NCBI RefSeq assembly: GCF_011043775.1
Contig: NZ_JAAKXY010000003.1
Span: 1 to 64,000, forward strand
Reading direction: 5' to 3'
DNA length: 64,000 nucleotides
From: Natronolimnobius sp. AArcel1
Lineage (GTDB): Archaea > Halobacteriota > Halobacteria > Halobacteriales > Natrialbaceae
Shown here piece by piece: positions 7,518 to 17,600 of the stretch (positions are counted from its first letter, which is position 1; each line of letters opens with the position of its first letter). The notes under the pieces are model-generated. The model was not told the origin of the DNA and did not search any database. It saw nothing but the letters and a program-made list of their open reading frames with translations. The translations under genes were made by a program, and so were the position numbers.

Positions 7518-8516
7518 ATGGTATTACATTTCAAGGAAGCAACGAGCGTGTATCGGAAGACGATGCCGTACGTGCTCTTGCAGTTCGGCATTGGGGTCGT
7601 ATTCGCACTGATTGGGGTCATTTATCTCAGTCTCGTGACGTGGTTAGCCTTTAGGTTCTTCTTTGGAGATGGTGGTCTGAGCCTGCTCATCGTTGGAGGG
7701 ATAATGGTAGCCGGCTTCGTCTCGTTTGCGTACGTTTGGCGATTGATCCAACAGCACTTCCTGTATATGGTGAAAACAGGACACGTTGCGGTCATCGCAC
7801 ACATTGTCGACGAAGAAGAGGTTCCGGAGAACCAGATCAAATACGGCATGCAACAGGTCCAGGAGTACTTCCTGTCGGCAACCGGCCTCTGGACGGTCAG
7901 CATGCTTGTTGACGTCGTGGTCAAGCAGTTCAATACGGCGGTTGCACGGGTCGAAGATATGATTCCGCTTACGATTCCACCACAGTTACGAACGCTCATT
8001 GCAATCGTCCAAAAATCGATTGCGCTTGCAGCTCGCTATCTCGATAACGCGATCATTGCGTACATGTTCGTCGATCGTAACGAGAACCGCTGGGAATCGG
8101 CACGCGACGGCCTCGTCCTGTACGGCAAGACCTGGAAAATGGTGCTTGGCTCGACGTTGGTCATCGTCCTTGGGATGTACGTCCTCTCGTTCGTCCTCCT
8201 ATCGATGCTCGCGCCAGTCGCCGTCGCGATTGATTTCTTGCCAGGATCGCTTCAGATCATTTCGTGGCTGTTCGTCGCCGGTATGGTCGCCGTTGTCCAC
8301 ACTGGCATCGTCAAGCCGTGGGTGAAGACAGTCGTTATCACCACCTTCCTCATCGAACAGCGCGATAAGACGCCAGACAGCAAAACGATGGGCTGGCTCG
8401 AGGAAAAATCTCCAAAGTTCTCTGAGCTACAAGAGAAAGCAGCGAACAACGCGCCACTTGGCGATGACCAGTCGGACCACGACACACCAGCTGAGACGCC
8501 CGACCCGGCTGACTGA
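7518..8516 (+). CDS. multi-pass membrane protein (DUF6159-like)
   Basis: This 332-residue protein has about five to six hydrophobic segments: about 20-50, 55-78, then a long middle helix region, and about 210-235 and 245-275. A charged C-terminal tail of about 50 residues is rich in Asp, Pro and Thr. The RxxW-type segment MFVDRNENRWESARDGLVLYGKTWKMV and the overall layout resemble the DUF6159 group, whose function is unknown to me. A GTG lies one codon earlier (7515), but the ATG fits the leaderless promoter equally well. A T5 tract follows the gene at 8591. Confidence 0.7.
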   Translation: MVLHFKEATSVYRKTMPYVLLQFGIGVVFALIGVIYLSLVTWLAFRFFFGDGGLSLLIVGGIMVAGFVSFAYVWRLIQQHFLYMVKTGHVAVIAHIVDEEEVPENQIKYGMQQVQEYFLSATGLWTVSMLVDVVVKQFNTAVARVEDMIPLTIPPQLRTLIAIVQKSIALAARYLDNAIIAYMFVDRNENRWESARDGLVLYGKTWKMVLGSTLVIVLGMYVLSFVLLSMLAPVAVAIDFLPGSLQIISWLFVAGMVAVVHTGIVKPWVKTVVITTFLIEQRDKTPDSKTMGWLEEKSPKFSELQEKAANNAPLGDDQSDHDTPAETPDPAD

Positions 8517-8590
8517 GGCGGTTAGTAATGAAACACATCTCGTTCGTTGGTGGCCGTCACCGGCTCTCGAAGTACTATTCACCAGTTCAA

Positions 8591-8595
8591 TTTTT
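8591..8595 (+). terminator. T5 tract between convergent genes
   Basis: Five T residues lie 75 bases after the membrane-protein stop, in the gap before the convergent DUF447 gene. This is a plausible archaeal termination site. Confidence 0.3.
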
Positions 8596-8617
8596 CACGG
8601 CTGGCTGCTGTCACTGT

Positions 8618-9220
8618 TCACCACTCGGTGTGTTCACGCACCCGCTCGAGAGCGGCCCGCTCGCGAGGGCTGCCAGCCCGGTCGATGACTGATTCGAAAA
8701 ACTCGAGCCGGTCCCGCAGTTCGGTGTCGTCGTAGCCGGCCACACCGAGTCTTGAGGCGGCGACGGTCGCCTCGATGACGGCACCGAAGCCGCGGGAAAT
8801 CGTCGGCACGGTTTCGCGTTCGACGCCCGCTTCGAGCGGATGAAGTTGCCACTGTTCCCACTCGGTGCCGTCCTCGATACCGCTGTCGACGAGTTCGACG
8901 GCGACGCGGGTCCAGGCAGCGGCGTGCTCGAGGACTGGCTCCTCGTACTCACTGATCGAGAGCGCGGCGTCGACGAACGTGAGGGGGTCGTCGACGAACT
9001 GGATGTAGCCCTCACCCTCGCGGTGGAAGTTGCGTCGGGTGCGGGTGTTGCCCCAGGTTGTGGCGGTCGCGGGGTTGTTGTCGTCGCCGGCGAAAACGCC
9101 GAGCGCCGCGGCGTTCCACCGGTCGTTCGGACCGCGCGTCGTGACGACGGTTTCGGTGACGCCCGTGAGGTCGACAGGCCAGTCGGCGGTCGAAGCCGGA
9201 GTGGCTGGCTCGTCGGTCAT
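8618..9220 (-). CDS. DUF447 family protein
   Basis: This 200-residue protein has the DUF447 pattern: an N-terminal strand (TETVVTTRGPNDRWNAAALGV), then WGNTRTRRNFHREGEGYIQFVDDP and a C-terminal helical half. The family has a flavin-reductase-like split-barrel fold, so it may bind FMN. It is the downstream partner of the CitG-like gene and overlaps it by 4 bases (ATGA), so the two are translationally coupled. As I recall, homologues of this pair occur in tetrahydromethanopterin-related clusters of methylotrophs and archaea. The reaction is not known. Confidence 0.82.
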   Translation of the reverse strand: MTDEPATPASTADWPVDLTGVTETVVTTRGPNDRWNAAALGVFAGDDNNPATATTWGNTRTRRNFHREGEGYIQFVDDPLTFVDAALSISEYEEPVLEHAAAWTRVAVELVDSGIEDGTEWEQWQLHPLEAGVERETVPTISRGFGAVIEATVAASRLGVAGYDDTELRDRLEFFESVIDRAGSPRERAALERVREHTEW

Positions 9221-10074
9221 ACCTCAATCTCCCCGTGCTCGAGTGCGATGAACAGTCCGGCGGCGGTCACGTCCGCGGTCGTTCCGGGGTTGACACCGCG
9301 CTCGACGAGTTCGTCCGCGAAGGTTTCGACGGCCTCGTGGTCGTCCTCGAGTGCGTTGGTGTCGTGCAATTCAGCCGCGCGGTCGGTGATGTTTTGGGCG
9401 ATGTCCTCACCATGACGCTTCGCGACGAGCGTATCGGGGCGCTCTGCGAGCAAGGACAGAAACACTGCTGCGGCGCGCTCGAGTGGAGTGCCGTCAGCCT
9501 CGGCCAACCGCTTCGCAGCGCGAAAGGAGCGCTCGAAGCCAGTGACCCACTCGCGGGCCACGTCATCGCCGGGGACACTGCGCTCCATCACGTCGAACAG
9601 GGTAAGCCCGCGCTCCTCGAGCGTTGGGACGGCGTCGCCGCCGCGGCGGACATCCAGCGGTGCCATGTCCTCGGGCGGGTCGGACACGAAGACGTCGACG
9701 TGTTCGAACGCGCGATAGAAGTTTGCGGCGTCGGCGACGGTCGTCTCCTCGAGGACGGATTCGACGACCGGCTGGGAAAGGTCCTTACGCGCAGCGCGCA
9801 CGAGGGGGGTGAGCAACAACAGCGCACCGAACTGCGTGTTCCCGCCGCCTTGGGCGGCCATTCCTTCGACCGCGCGCTCGAACGCCGCACCGACGGCTGC
9901 GCCCTCGGCTGCCATCTCGAGGCCGCGCTCGGTGCCGACGGTGCCTGCGAGAAAGTGATCGAATCGGAGGTCTGGAAGGTCTCGATGGCGGTCGACGTTG
10001 CCGGGCTTGGGCGTCCCTGCGACCTCGAGCAAGAGCGCCACTCGTGCGTTCTGGGCTGGCGTACGCGCTGGCAT
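9217..10074 (-). CDS. triphosphoribosyl-dephospho-CoA synthase-like protein
   Basis: This 285-residue protein carries CitG/MdcB family motifs: TPKPGNVDRHRD near the N-terminus, GGGNTQFGALLLLTPL in the middle and RGVNPGTTADVTAAGLFIAL near the C-terminus. In bacteria the family makes the citrate lyase or malonate decarboxylase prosthetic-group precursor from ATP and dephospho-CoA. No such lyase genes are present here, so the substrate is probably different. Its coupling to the DUF447 gene suggests a common cofactor pathway. Confidence 0.85.
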   Translation of the reverse strand: MPARTPAQNARVALLLEVAGTPKPGNVDRHRDLPDLRFDHFLAGTVGTERGLEMAAEGAAVGAAFERAVEGMAAQGGGNTQFGALLLLTPLVRAARKDLSQPVVESVLEETTVADAANFYRAFEHVDVFVSDPPEDMAPLDVRRGGDAVPTLEERGLTLFDVMERSVPGDDVAREWVTGFERSFRAAKRLAEADGTPLERAAAVFLSLLAERPDTLVAKRHGEDIAQNITDRAAELHDTNALEDDHEAVETFADELVERGVNPGTTADVTAAGLFIALEHGEIEV

Positions 10075-10171
10075 TCGTATACACTCACTGGGGGCCGGGC
10101 GGGCTTAGGCGTACGGTTCGCGACGAGATGGGATCACCACCCCTAAACCGTCCGTTCCCTAACTGCCGTCG

Positions 10172-11104
10172 ATGACTGACACGGAGTCGGGAGCCGACTG
10201 GGCGTTGCCCGACGACCTCGAGGCCGTTCAGACGGCGCTGATCGAGTGGTACGAGGGCGACCATCGCGACTTTCCGTGGCGACGGACCGAAGATCCCTAC
10301 GAGATTCTCGTCAGCGAGGTGATGAGCCAGCAGACCCAACTCGGGCGCGTCGTCGAAGCCTGGGAGGAGTTTACCGACCGCTGGCCGACGACGGCGGCAC
10401 TCGCCGAGGCTGATCGAGCGGACGTGGTTGGGTTCTGGACCGACCACAGTCTCGGCTACAACAATCGGGCAAAGTATCTCCATGAGTCGGCAACACAGGT
10501 CGAACAGGAGTACGACGGCGAGTTTCCGACCACGCCCGAGGAACTGCAGGAACTGATGGGCGTTGGTCCCTACACCGCCAACGCAGTCGCGAGTTTCGCG
10601 TTCAACAACGGCAACGCAGTCGTCGATACGAACGTCAAGCGCGTCGTCTACCGCGCGTTCTCCGTTCCGGACGACGACGCAGCGTTCGAGGAGGCCGCTG
10701 CGAATCTCATGCCCGACGACGAGTCACGCGTCTGGAACAACGCCATCATGGAACTGGGTGGCGTCGCCTGCGAGCAAACCCCTAACTGCGACGAAGCGGG
10801 CTGCCCGTGGCGCGAGTGGTGTGACGCCTACGCGAGCGGCGACTTTACAGCCCCCGACGTGCCGACCCAGCCGAGTTTCGAGGGCAGCCGTCGCCAGTTC
10901 CGCGGACGCGTCATCGGCACGCTTCGCGAGTACGACGAACTCGAGATCGACACACTCGGCCACCGAATCCGCGTCGATTACACACCCGACGGGGAGTACG
11001 GCCGCGAGTGGCTCACCGGCTTGCTCTCAGATCTCGATGATGACGGATTAGTCGACCTCGAGACGGAGACGGAAGGCGAGCCAGTTGCGCGGCTTCGTCG
11101 ATAG
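10172..11104 (+). CDS. mutY: A/G-specific adenine glycosylase
   Basis: This 310-residue base-excision repair enzyme removes adenine mispaired with 8-oxoguanine. The helix-hairpin-helix glycosylase core is visible: catalytic Glu in LVSEVMSQQTQ, the hairpin LMGVGPYTANAVASFAF, and catalytic Asp in VVDTNVKRVVYR. A four-cysteine iron-sulphur site follows (about residues 200-216) with spacing C-x5-C-x4-C-x5-C, a little different from the bacterial C-x6-C-x2-C-x5-C. The C-terminal 80 residues look like a winged-helix domain in place of the usual MutT-like domain. Confidence 0.9.
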   Translation: MTDTESGADWALPDDLEAVQTALIEWYEGDHRDFPWRRTEDPYEILVSEVMSQQTQLGRVVEAWEEFTDRWPTTAALAEADRADVVGFWTDHSLGYNNRAKYLHESATQVEQEYDGEFPTTPEELQELMGVGPYTANAVASFAFNNGNAVVDTNVKRVVYRAFSVPDDDAAFEEAAANLMPDDESRVWNNAIMELGGVACEQTPNCDEAGCPWREWCDAYASGDFTAPDVPTQPSFEGSRRQFRGRVIGTLREYDELEIDTLGHRIRVDYTPDGEYGREWLTGLLSDLDDDGLVDLETETEGEPVARLRR

Positions 11105-11128
11105 GGCACTCTACAATTGGTTTCGGGA

Positions 11129-11542
11129 CTACTCGACGGTGACCGTCACCGTCACATCTGCCCCGTTAGCCAGCGCGTCGACGAGGTCTCGGTCGAATCC
11201 CTCGGCAGCGAACTCGGCCTCGAGCATGATCGTTCGGTCGTCGACGTACTCGCTGGTTCGGCCGACGGCGCTTCGCTCGTTCGTGAACTCGAGCGCTGGA
11301 TCACCGCGTCCGGTGACGGAATCCGAGTGGCCGTTGGCCTCAAGTTTGACTGTGATCGTCGCGTCTTCGTCCTGACAGGCTGCCACGAACTCGGGATCGA
11401 AGTCTGTTGGTGCGCGATCCGCCTCGATGGCGAGAATGCAGTCTCCAGCGGGCGTGAGGTAGTCGTCGGTCGTCACTTCGAACGTGCTCGCGTGCTCGGC
11501 ACTGACGTGCTCGTGGCCGCGAGCGTGGATGATCTCGTGCAC
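11129..11542 (-). CDS. DUF371 family protein
   Basis: This 137-residue protein of the archaeal DUF371 family is recognised by the N-terminal pattern IIHARGHEHVSAEHASTFEV followed by DYLTPAGDCILAIEAD. Function is unknown. The start is a GTG at 11542. The frame stays open upstream, but the family normally begins at this point. It is convergent with mutY, with 24 bases between the stops. Confidence 0.8.
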   Translation of the reverse strand: MHEIIHARGHEHVSAEHASTFEVTTDDYLTPAGDCILAIEADRAPTDFDPEFVAACQDEDATITVKLEANGHSDSVTGRGDPALEFTNERSAVGRTSEYVDDRTIMLEAEFAAEGFDRDLVDALANGADVTVTVTVE

Positions 11543-11640
11543 GTCTGGCGGTTCGTGGCTGGGCGGAAAACGGACTCGAAGTTGGCCGGCGAGCTATTGC
11601 GGGCGTAACACCCATAATGGGTAGTTGACTATAATCGGTA

Positions 11641-14532
11641 GTGGCTGTCTGGAATTGGAGGGTGTCTTCAACCGCCGCAAAGCGGTCTATCGCCCTTCTT
11701 GGCTGGTTGTTCGTCTTTTTCGCCGTGGGACGAGCGGGGCTACGACTCGAGCAGGGCGCGGCCATTGGAGAAATTATCGTCGTCACCCTGCTGATTGCCG
11801 TCCCTGGGACTGTACTCGTCGCCGAACGCTACTGGTTCTCGACAGTAGCGGTCGACGCTCGGTTTTACGCCGACGTCCTCCGCTGGTGTCTCGCGGGACT
11901 CGGGTTCATGGCGAGTATCCTGCTCTTGTATCAGGTCCAACCACACACCAGCGTCGCCTCCCCGATGACGTCTCCCCCCATCCTGCTGGCGCTCAGCACC
12001 GTCGCCGGGTTCGTCGTGGGCCTTCACGACGGACGCGCCAGAACTCGAGCGTATCAGCTAACACAGCGAAACAGCGAACTCGAGCGGACACAGACAGAAC
12101 TCGAGGAGACGGTCGCGGAACTCGAAGCGTCGAACGAGCGCCTCGAGCGCTACAGGCGCTACACCGACGACGTACTGAACACCATACAGGACATCTTTTA
12201 CGTGCTCACTGACGACGGGACTCTCCTACGATGGAATCGAACGCTCGAGGAGGTGACCGGCTACTCGGATGCAGAAATGTCGTCGCTACGTCTCTCGACG
12301 GTTGTCGTCGACGACGATCAGGCTGCCGTCGAAGCGGCGATCACAGAGGGGTTCGACACGGGTCGCGTCCAGGTCAACGCGCGGGTGCGAACCAGTGACG
12401 GCGAGTACGTTCCCTACGAGTTCACCGGCTCGACGCTGGAGACGCCAGACGGTGAGCCAGTCATCGCCGGTGTTGGGCGTGACATCTCTGACAGAAAAGC
12501 GCGGGAACGCGCCCTCGAGGAGTCGAAAGAACGGTATCGGGTCCTCATCGAGAACTTCCCGAACGGTGCCGTTGCGCTAATCGACGACGAGTTCCGTCAC
12601 ACGATTGTCGGGGGGCAAGGCTTCGAAACGTTGGATTTCGACGCCGACGAACTCAGAGGGAAACGCATCGAGGAGGTGTATTCACCGCCGGTCCTCGAAC
12701 AGCTCGAGGCGAACTTTCAGGCCTCGCTTGCGGGCGAGTCGCGGACGTTCGAACTCGAGTTACAGGATCACATGTTTGAGTTCCGGACGATTCCGTTGAC
12801 GACCGACGACGGCGAGGTCTTTGCCACGTTGGCGATGTCACAGGATATCACCGAGCGCAAGGTTCGTGAACGAGAACTCGAGCGCCGAGAACGGCGGTTT
12901 GAAGCGATCTTTAACGATCCGAATATTCTCGTCGGCTTGCTCGAACCTGATGGCACCGTCCTCGACATCAACCAGCGAGCGATGGAGTACATCGACACGG
13001 ATCTTGCAGACGTCATCGGCGAGCCGTTTTGGGAGACGCCATGGTGGGGTGCAGACGACGGTGGGGAGTCGGCGTCGGCTGGGAGCGTACAGGCAGCTGT
13101 CGAGCAATGGACAAAGCGCGCAGCGGCCGGCGAGTACGTCGATTTCGAAGCCGACCTCGCGCAACCGAACGGTGACGAATACACACTCAGTGGCTACTTC
13201 AGACCAGTCACAAACGATGACGGGGATGTCGTTTCGATCATCGTCTCCGATCGTGACGTGACCGAGCGCAAGGAACGCGAACGCGAACTCGAGCGCCGGG
13301 CGCACCAGCAACAGGTCGTCGCTGACCTCGGCCAGTTCGCCCTCGAGACTGACGACCTTGATGACCTCATGGACGAGGCGAGTCGAAAGGTGGCTGACGT
13401 GCTCGACAACGAGTACTGCAAGGTCCTCGATCTGGACGAGAAACAGGAGCAACTCCTGTTGCGCCAGGGCGTCGGCTGGCAAGATGGACTCGTCGGCGAT
13501 GCGGCGGTCTCTGCCACTGAATCGGACTCGCAAGCTGCCTATACACTGGCGAACAACCACCCAATCGTTGTCGAGGACCTCGAGACCGAGACGCGCTTTA
13601 ACGGCCCCGACCTGCTGCGAAATCACGGCGTTCGGTCCGGAATCAGCACCGTTATCGGCCCGTTCAACGAGCCGTGGGGAATTCTCGGCACGCATGACAC
13701 CGAGTCCCATTCGTACACAGAAGAGGACGTCACGTTCGTCCAGACCGTCGCGAACGTCCTCGCCGAGGCGATTGAGCGCCACCAGTACCGGGTTGAACTC
13801 GAGGAACTCATTGCCGATCTCGAGGAGTCGAACGTCCGTCTCGAGGAGTCGAACCGCCGCTTAGAGCAGTTCGCGTACGCGGCCAGTCACGACCTGCAGG
13901 AGCCACTCCGGATGGTCTCGTCGTATATTCAGTTGATCGAGCGCCGCTACGGGGACGAATTGGACGAAGAGGGACGGGAGTTTCTCGAGTTCGCGGTCGA
14001 CGGCGCCGAGCGGATGCGCGAGATGATCACGGGCTTGCTGCAGTACTCTCGCGTCGAGACGCAAGGTGGCGAGTTCGAGCCGGTCGATCTCGACGGTGTA
14101 CTCGCGGACGTCCGTGACGATCTACAGGTTCGAACCGCCGAAACTGGCGCCGAGATCACTGCCAACTCACTGCCGCGGGTTCGTGGCGACAGCGATCAGC
14201 TCCGACAGGTATTCCAGAACTTGCTGTCGAATTCGATCAGGTACAGCGGCGATGAGACGCCACGGGTTCACGTCTCCGCCGAGCGAAACGGGACGATGTG
14301 GACGATTTCGGTCGCCGACGAGGGGGTCGGCATCGCCCCCGACGATCAGGAACTGATTTTCGAGATCTTCGAAGGGCTTCACGTCGACAACGAGTACGCG
14401 GGAACGGGGATCGGACTCGCGGTCTGTGAACGGATTATCGAGCGCCACGGCGGCGACATCTGGGTCGAGTCGATCGTCGGCGAGGGCGCAACGTTTTCGT
14501 TTACCCTGCCGGCGATTACCGACGCTGACTGA
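11641..14532 (+). CDS. membrane-anchored PAS/GAF sensor histidine kinase
   Basis: This 963-residue protein has four membrane helices (about 16-31, 43-61, 82-98, 112-129), a coiled coil (133-175), three PAS domains (about 176-290, 295-410, 415-545) and a GAF domain (about 560-715). A histidine-containing dimerisation helix (FAYAASHDLQEPLRMVSSYI, near 745) and a HATPase domain with N, G1 and G2 boxes (NLLSNSIRYS, DEGVGI, GTGIGLAVC) follow. It should autophosphorylate in response to an unknown signal. No response regulator is adjacent. The start is GTG 11641, and an in-frame GTG at 11662 fits the TATA-like ACTATAAT at about 11627 better. The kinase module closely resembles that of the next gene. 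Confidence 0.85.
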   Translation: MAVWNWRVSSTAAKRSIALLGWLFVFFAVGRAGLRLEQGAAIGEIIVVTLLIAVPGTVLVAERYWFSTVAVDARFYADVLRWCLAGLGFMASILLLYQVQPHTSVASPMTSPPILLALSTVAGFVVGLHDGRARTRAYQLTQRNSELERTQTELEETVAELEASNERLERYRRYTDDVLNTIQDIFYVLTDDGTLLRWNRTLEEVTGYSDAEMSSLRLSTVVVDDDQAAVEAAITEGFDTGRVQVNARVRTSDGEYVPYEFTGSTLETPDGEPVIAGVGRDISDRKARERALEESKERYRVLIENFPNGAVALIDDEFRHTIVGGQGFETLDFDADELRGKRIEEVYSPPVLEQLEANFQASLAGESRTFELELQDHMFEFRTIPLTTDDGEVFATLAMSQDITERKVRERELERRERRFEAIFNDPNILVGLLEPDGTVLDINQRAMEYIDTDLADVIGEPFWETPWWGADDGGESASAGSVQAAVEQWTKRAAAGEYVDFEADLAQPNGDEYTLSGYFRPVTNDDGDVVSIIVSDRDVTERKERERELERRAHQQQVVADLGQFALETDDLDDLMDEASRKVADVLDNEYCKVLDLDEKQEQLLLRQGVGWQDGLVGDAAVSATESDSQAAYTLANNHPIVVEDLETETRFNGPDLLRNHGVRSGISTVIGPFNEPWGILGTHDTESHSYTEEDVTFVQTVANVLAEAIERHQYRVELEELIADLEESNVRLEESNRRLEQFAYAASHDLQEPLRMVSSYIQLIERRYGDELDEEGREFLEFAVDGAERMREMITGLLQYSRVETQGGEFEPVDLDGVLADVRDDLQVRTAETGAEITANSLPRVRGDSDQLRQVFQNLLSNSIRYSGDETPRVHVSAERNGTMWTISVADEGVGIAPDDQELIFEIFEGLHVDNEYAGTGIGLAVCERIIERHGGDIWVESIVGEGATFSFTLPAITDAD

Positions 14533-14655
14533 CCGCTACATCACTCGCTGGCGGGTACTGTCTGACGTCGGCGTAACCGGTTTGACTGCACGTTACTGCG
14601 CCCGAACGTCGTGTCCAGCGGGACGTTTATCCCGCTTACTCACTAGCACGTGGAC

Positions 14656-17600
14656 ATGAACGCGCGAGCGGATGCGGACGATGACGACGGTCCCGTCTGG
14701 ACGGGGATCGACGATGAGGTCGCACTCCGCCGATACCGAACGCTCGTCGAGACGATAGACGACGGCGTCTGTCAGGTCGATGCTGACGGCCACTTCGTTG
14801 CCGTCAACGACAGACTCGTCGAAATGACGGGGTACTCGCCCGATGACCTCCTCGGATCGTCCACCTCGGTGCTTCTCGCGGACGACGACGTCAATGCGAT
14901 CCGGCAGGAACTCGAGGCCTACTACCGGACCGGCGACACCCTCCCCACGTTCGAACTCGCCATCAAAACGGTCACCGGCGAGACCGTCCCCTGTGAACTC
15001 CGCCTTCATCCGCTCGTTGACGACGGTGAACTGCAGGGTACAATCGCTATTGCACACGAACGCTCCCCAAAGCGGCGACTCGAGTCGCTCGATACAGCTG
15101 CGACCGAGTCACGAGAGCCGCCGTACGCTCCCCTCGAGAGCATCCTCGATCAGGCGAACGTCGCTGCGTTCGTCCTCAACGAGTCGTTCGAGGTTGCGTG
15201 GCTCGACGAGACGACTGAACGGTACTTCGGCATTGATTGTGACGAGATCATCGGCTGCGACAAGCGGACGCTGATCGAGGAGACGGTGAAACACCGGTTC
15301 GATGACCCAGACCGCTTCGCGGAGACTGTCCTCTCGACGTACGAGAGTAACGATCACATCGAGCGATTCGAGTGTCACATCACGGACGGCGACGACCGCG
15401 AGGAGCGCTGGGTTGAACACTACAGCGCGCCGGTCGAGTCGGGTGCGTACGCGGGCGGTCGACTCGAGTTCTACTACGACGTTACCGACAGAGTGTACTC
15501 GGAAGGGGCGAAACGAAAAACCGAAGCGCAGTTTCAGTCACTGATCGACGCCGTCGAGGAGTACGCAATCTTTCGGCTCGATCCAGACGGCTGCGTCGTC
15601 AGTTGGAACGACGGCGCAAATCAGATCAAAGGCTACACCGCCGACGAAATCATCGGCGAGCACTTTTCGACGTTCTACACACAACAGGATAGAGCGGCAG
15701 ACGTCCCCGAACAGAACCTCGAGGAGGCCCTTGAGTCTGGATCACTCGAGGACGAAGGCTGGCGCGTGAGGGCGGACGGGAGCCGTTTCTGGGCGGATGC
15801 GACGATAACGCCTATCCACGATGAGGACGGGACTCACCGCGGCTACCTGAAGGTCACTCGCGACATGACCGATCGGTACGAGCGCGAGCAAGATCTCGAG
15901 AACGAACTGCAGCGCATCTTCGGGCGGATCGCTGATGGCTTCTACGCACTCGATGAAGACTGGCAGTTCACGCACGTCAACGACCGAGCCACGCAGATCC
16001 TCGAGGTAGGGGAAGACGATCTGCTCGGCGAGAGCATGTGGGACGCCTTCCCAGAGTTTCGTGAGACCGAGTTCGAGATGCACTATCGCGAGGCGATGGA
16101 GACACAAGAGTCGGTCTCGTTCGAGGAGTACTATCCGCCACGCGACAGCTGGTTCGAGGTCAACGTATATCCCTCCGAGACGGGACTGTCGGTCTACTTT
16201 CGGGATATCACGGACCGCGTCGAACGCGAACGCGAGCTCGAACTGTTTCGGGAACTGCTCAACCACTCCAACGACAGCGTGTTTGTGATCGACCCTGACA
16301 GCGGTCGCTTCCTGGATGTCAACGATACCGCCTGTCACCAGCACGGCTACGCTCGAGATGAACTCCTCGAGCTATCCGTTCCCGATATCGAGACGGAACT
16401 GCCGACACAGGATGCATGGGAGTCGTTCGCCGAGACGGTTCAAGCGGACGGGCCAGCGACCTTCGACGGCGAACACCGCCGACAGGACGGCACCACGTTT
16501 CCGGTCGAGGTCAACGCCTCCTACGTCGACCTCGAGCAGACGTACATCCTCGCGATGGTCCGAGACGTCACCGAACGACGCCAGCGCGAACGAAAACTCG
16601 AGGAGTCAGAGCGCCGATACCGAACGCTTGCCGAGAACTTCCCGAACGGCATCGTGACGATGTTCGACGAGGACGGCCGGTACTCGCTCGCCGCAGGGCA
16701 GGCGTTCGACGAGCTGCCAGTGTCGCCGGACGACGTCGAGGGATCGATGGCCAGCGAGGTGTGGCCCGACCGGCCTGCGGAAAAACTCGAGTCCGCGTTC
16801 TGTGACACACTCGAGGGCGACCAACGAGTGGTCGACGTCGAGTACGCCGGCCGGGAGTGGGTCGTTCGCATCGTGCCATTGACCGACGACAGTGGGGTGG
16901 TTTTCGGTGGGATGACCATCGCGCAGGATATTACCGCTCGGAAAGAACGCGAGCGCGCACTCGCAGATAGCAAGCGTCGGTACCAGACGCTCGTCGATCA
17001 CTTCCCGAACGGTGCCGTCGGGCTCTTTGACGACGAGTTGCGGTATACAATCGTCGGTGGCAGCCTGCTCGACGAACTCGGTCTCGAGGCCGAGTCGATC
17101 ATTGGGGACCGAATCTACGACCGATATCCCGACGATATCGTTGGCGAGTACGTCTCATACGCCGAGGCAGTCTTCGATGGTGAAGCGAGCACGTTTGAAC
17201 TCGAGTATCACGACAGGGATCTCTTTGCGCATGCACTTCCCGTCAGAAACGCCGACGACGAGGTCTACGCTGGCATGCTGTTAGTCCAGGACGTTACCGA
17301 GCAGCGGGAATACGAGCGGAAACTCGAGCGCTCGAACGAACGGCTCGAACAGTTCGCCTACGCCGTCTCGCACGACTTACAGGAGCCGTTACGGATGGTG
17401 TCTTCGTATCTCGGACTCATCGAGAACCGATACGCAGACGAACTTGACGACGATGCCGAGGAGTTCATCGACTTCGCCGTCGACGGCGCTGATCGGATGC
17501 GCGAAATGATCGACGCGTTGCTCGCGTACTCCCGTGTTGAAACGCAAGGCAACCCGCTCGAGCCGGTCGATCTCGATGCCGTCCTCGAGAACGTACTCGC

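Noticed and set aside
10770-10830. Odd cysteine spacing in MutY as a sign of a broken iron-sulphur site
   Set aside because: All four cysteines are present and the spacing shift may be normal for haloarchaeal MutY. This cannot be judged without an alignment.
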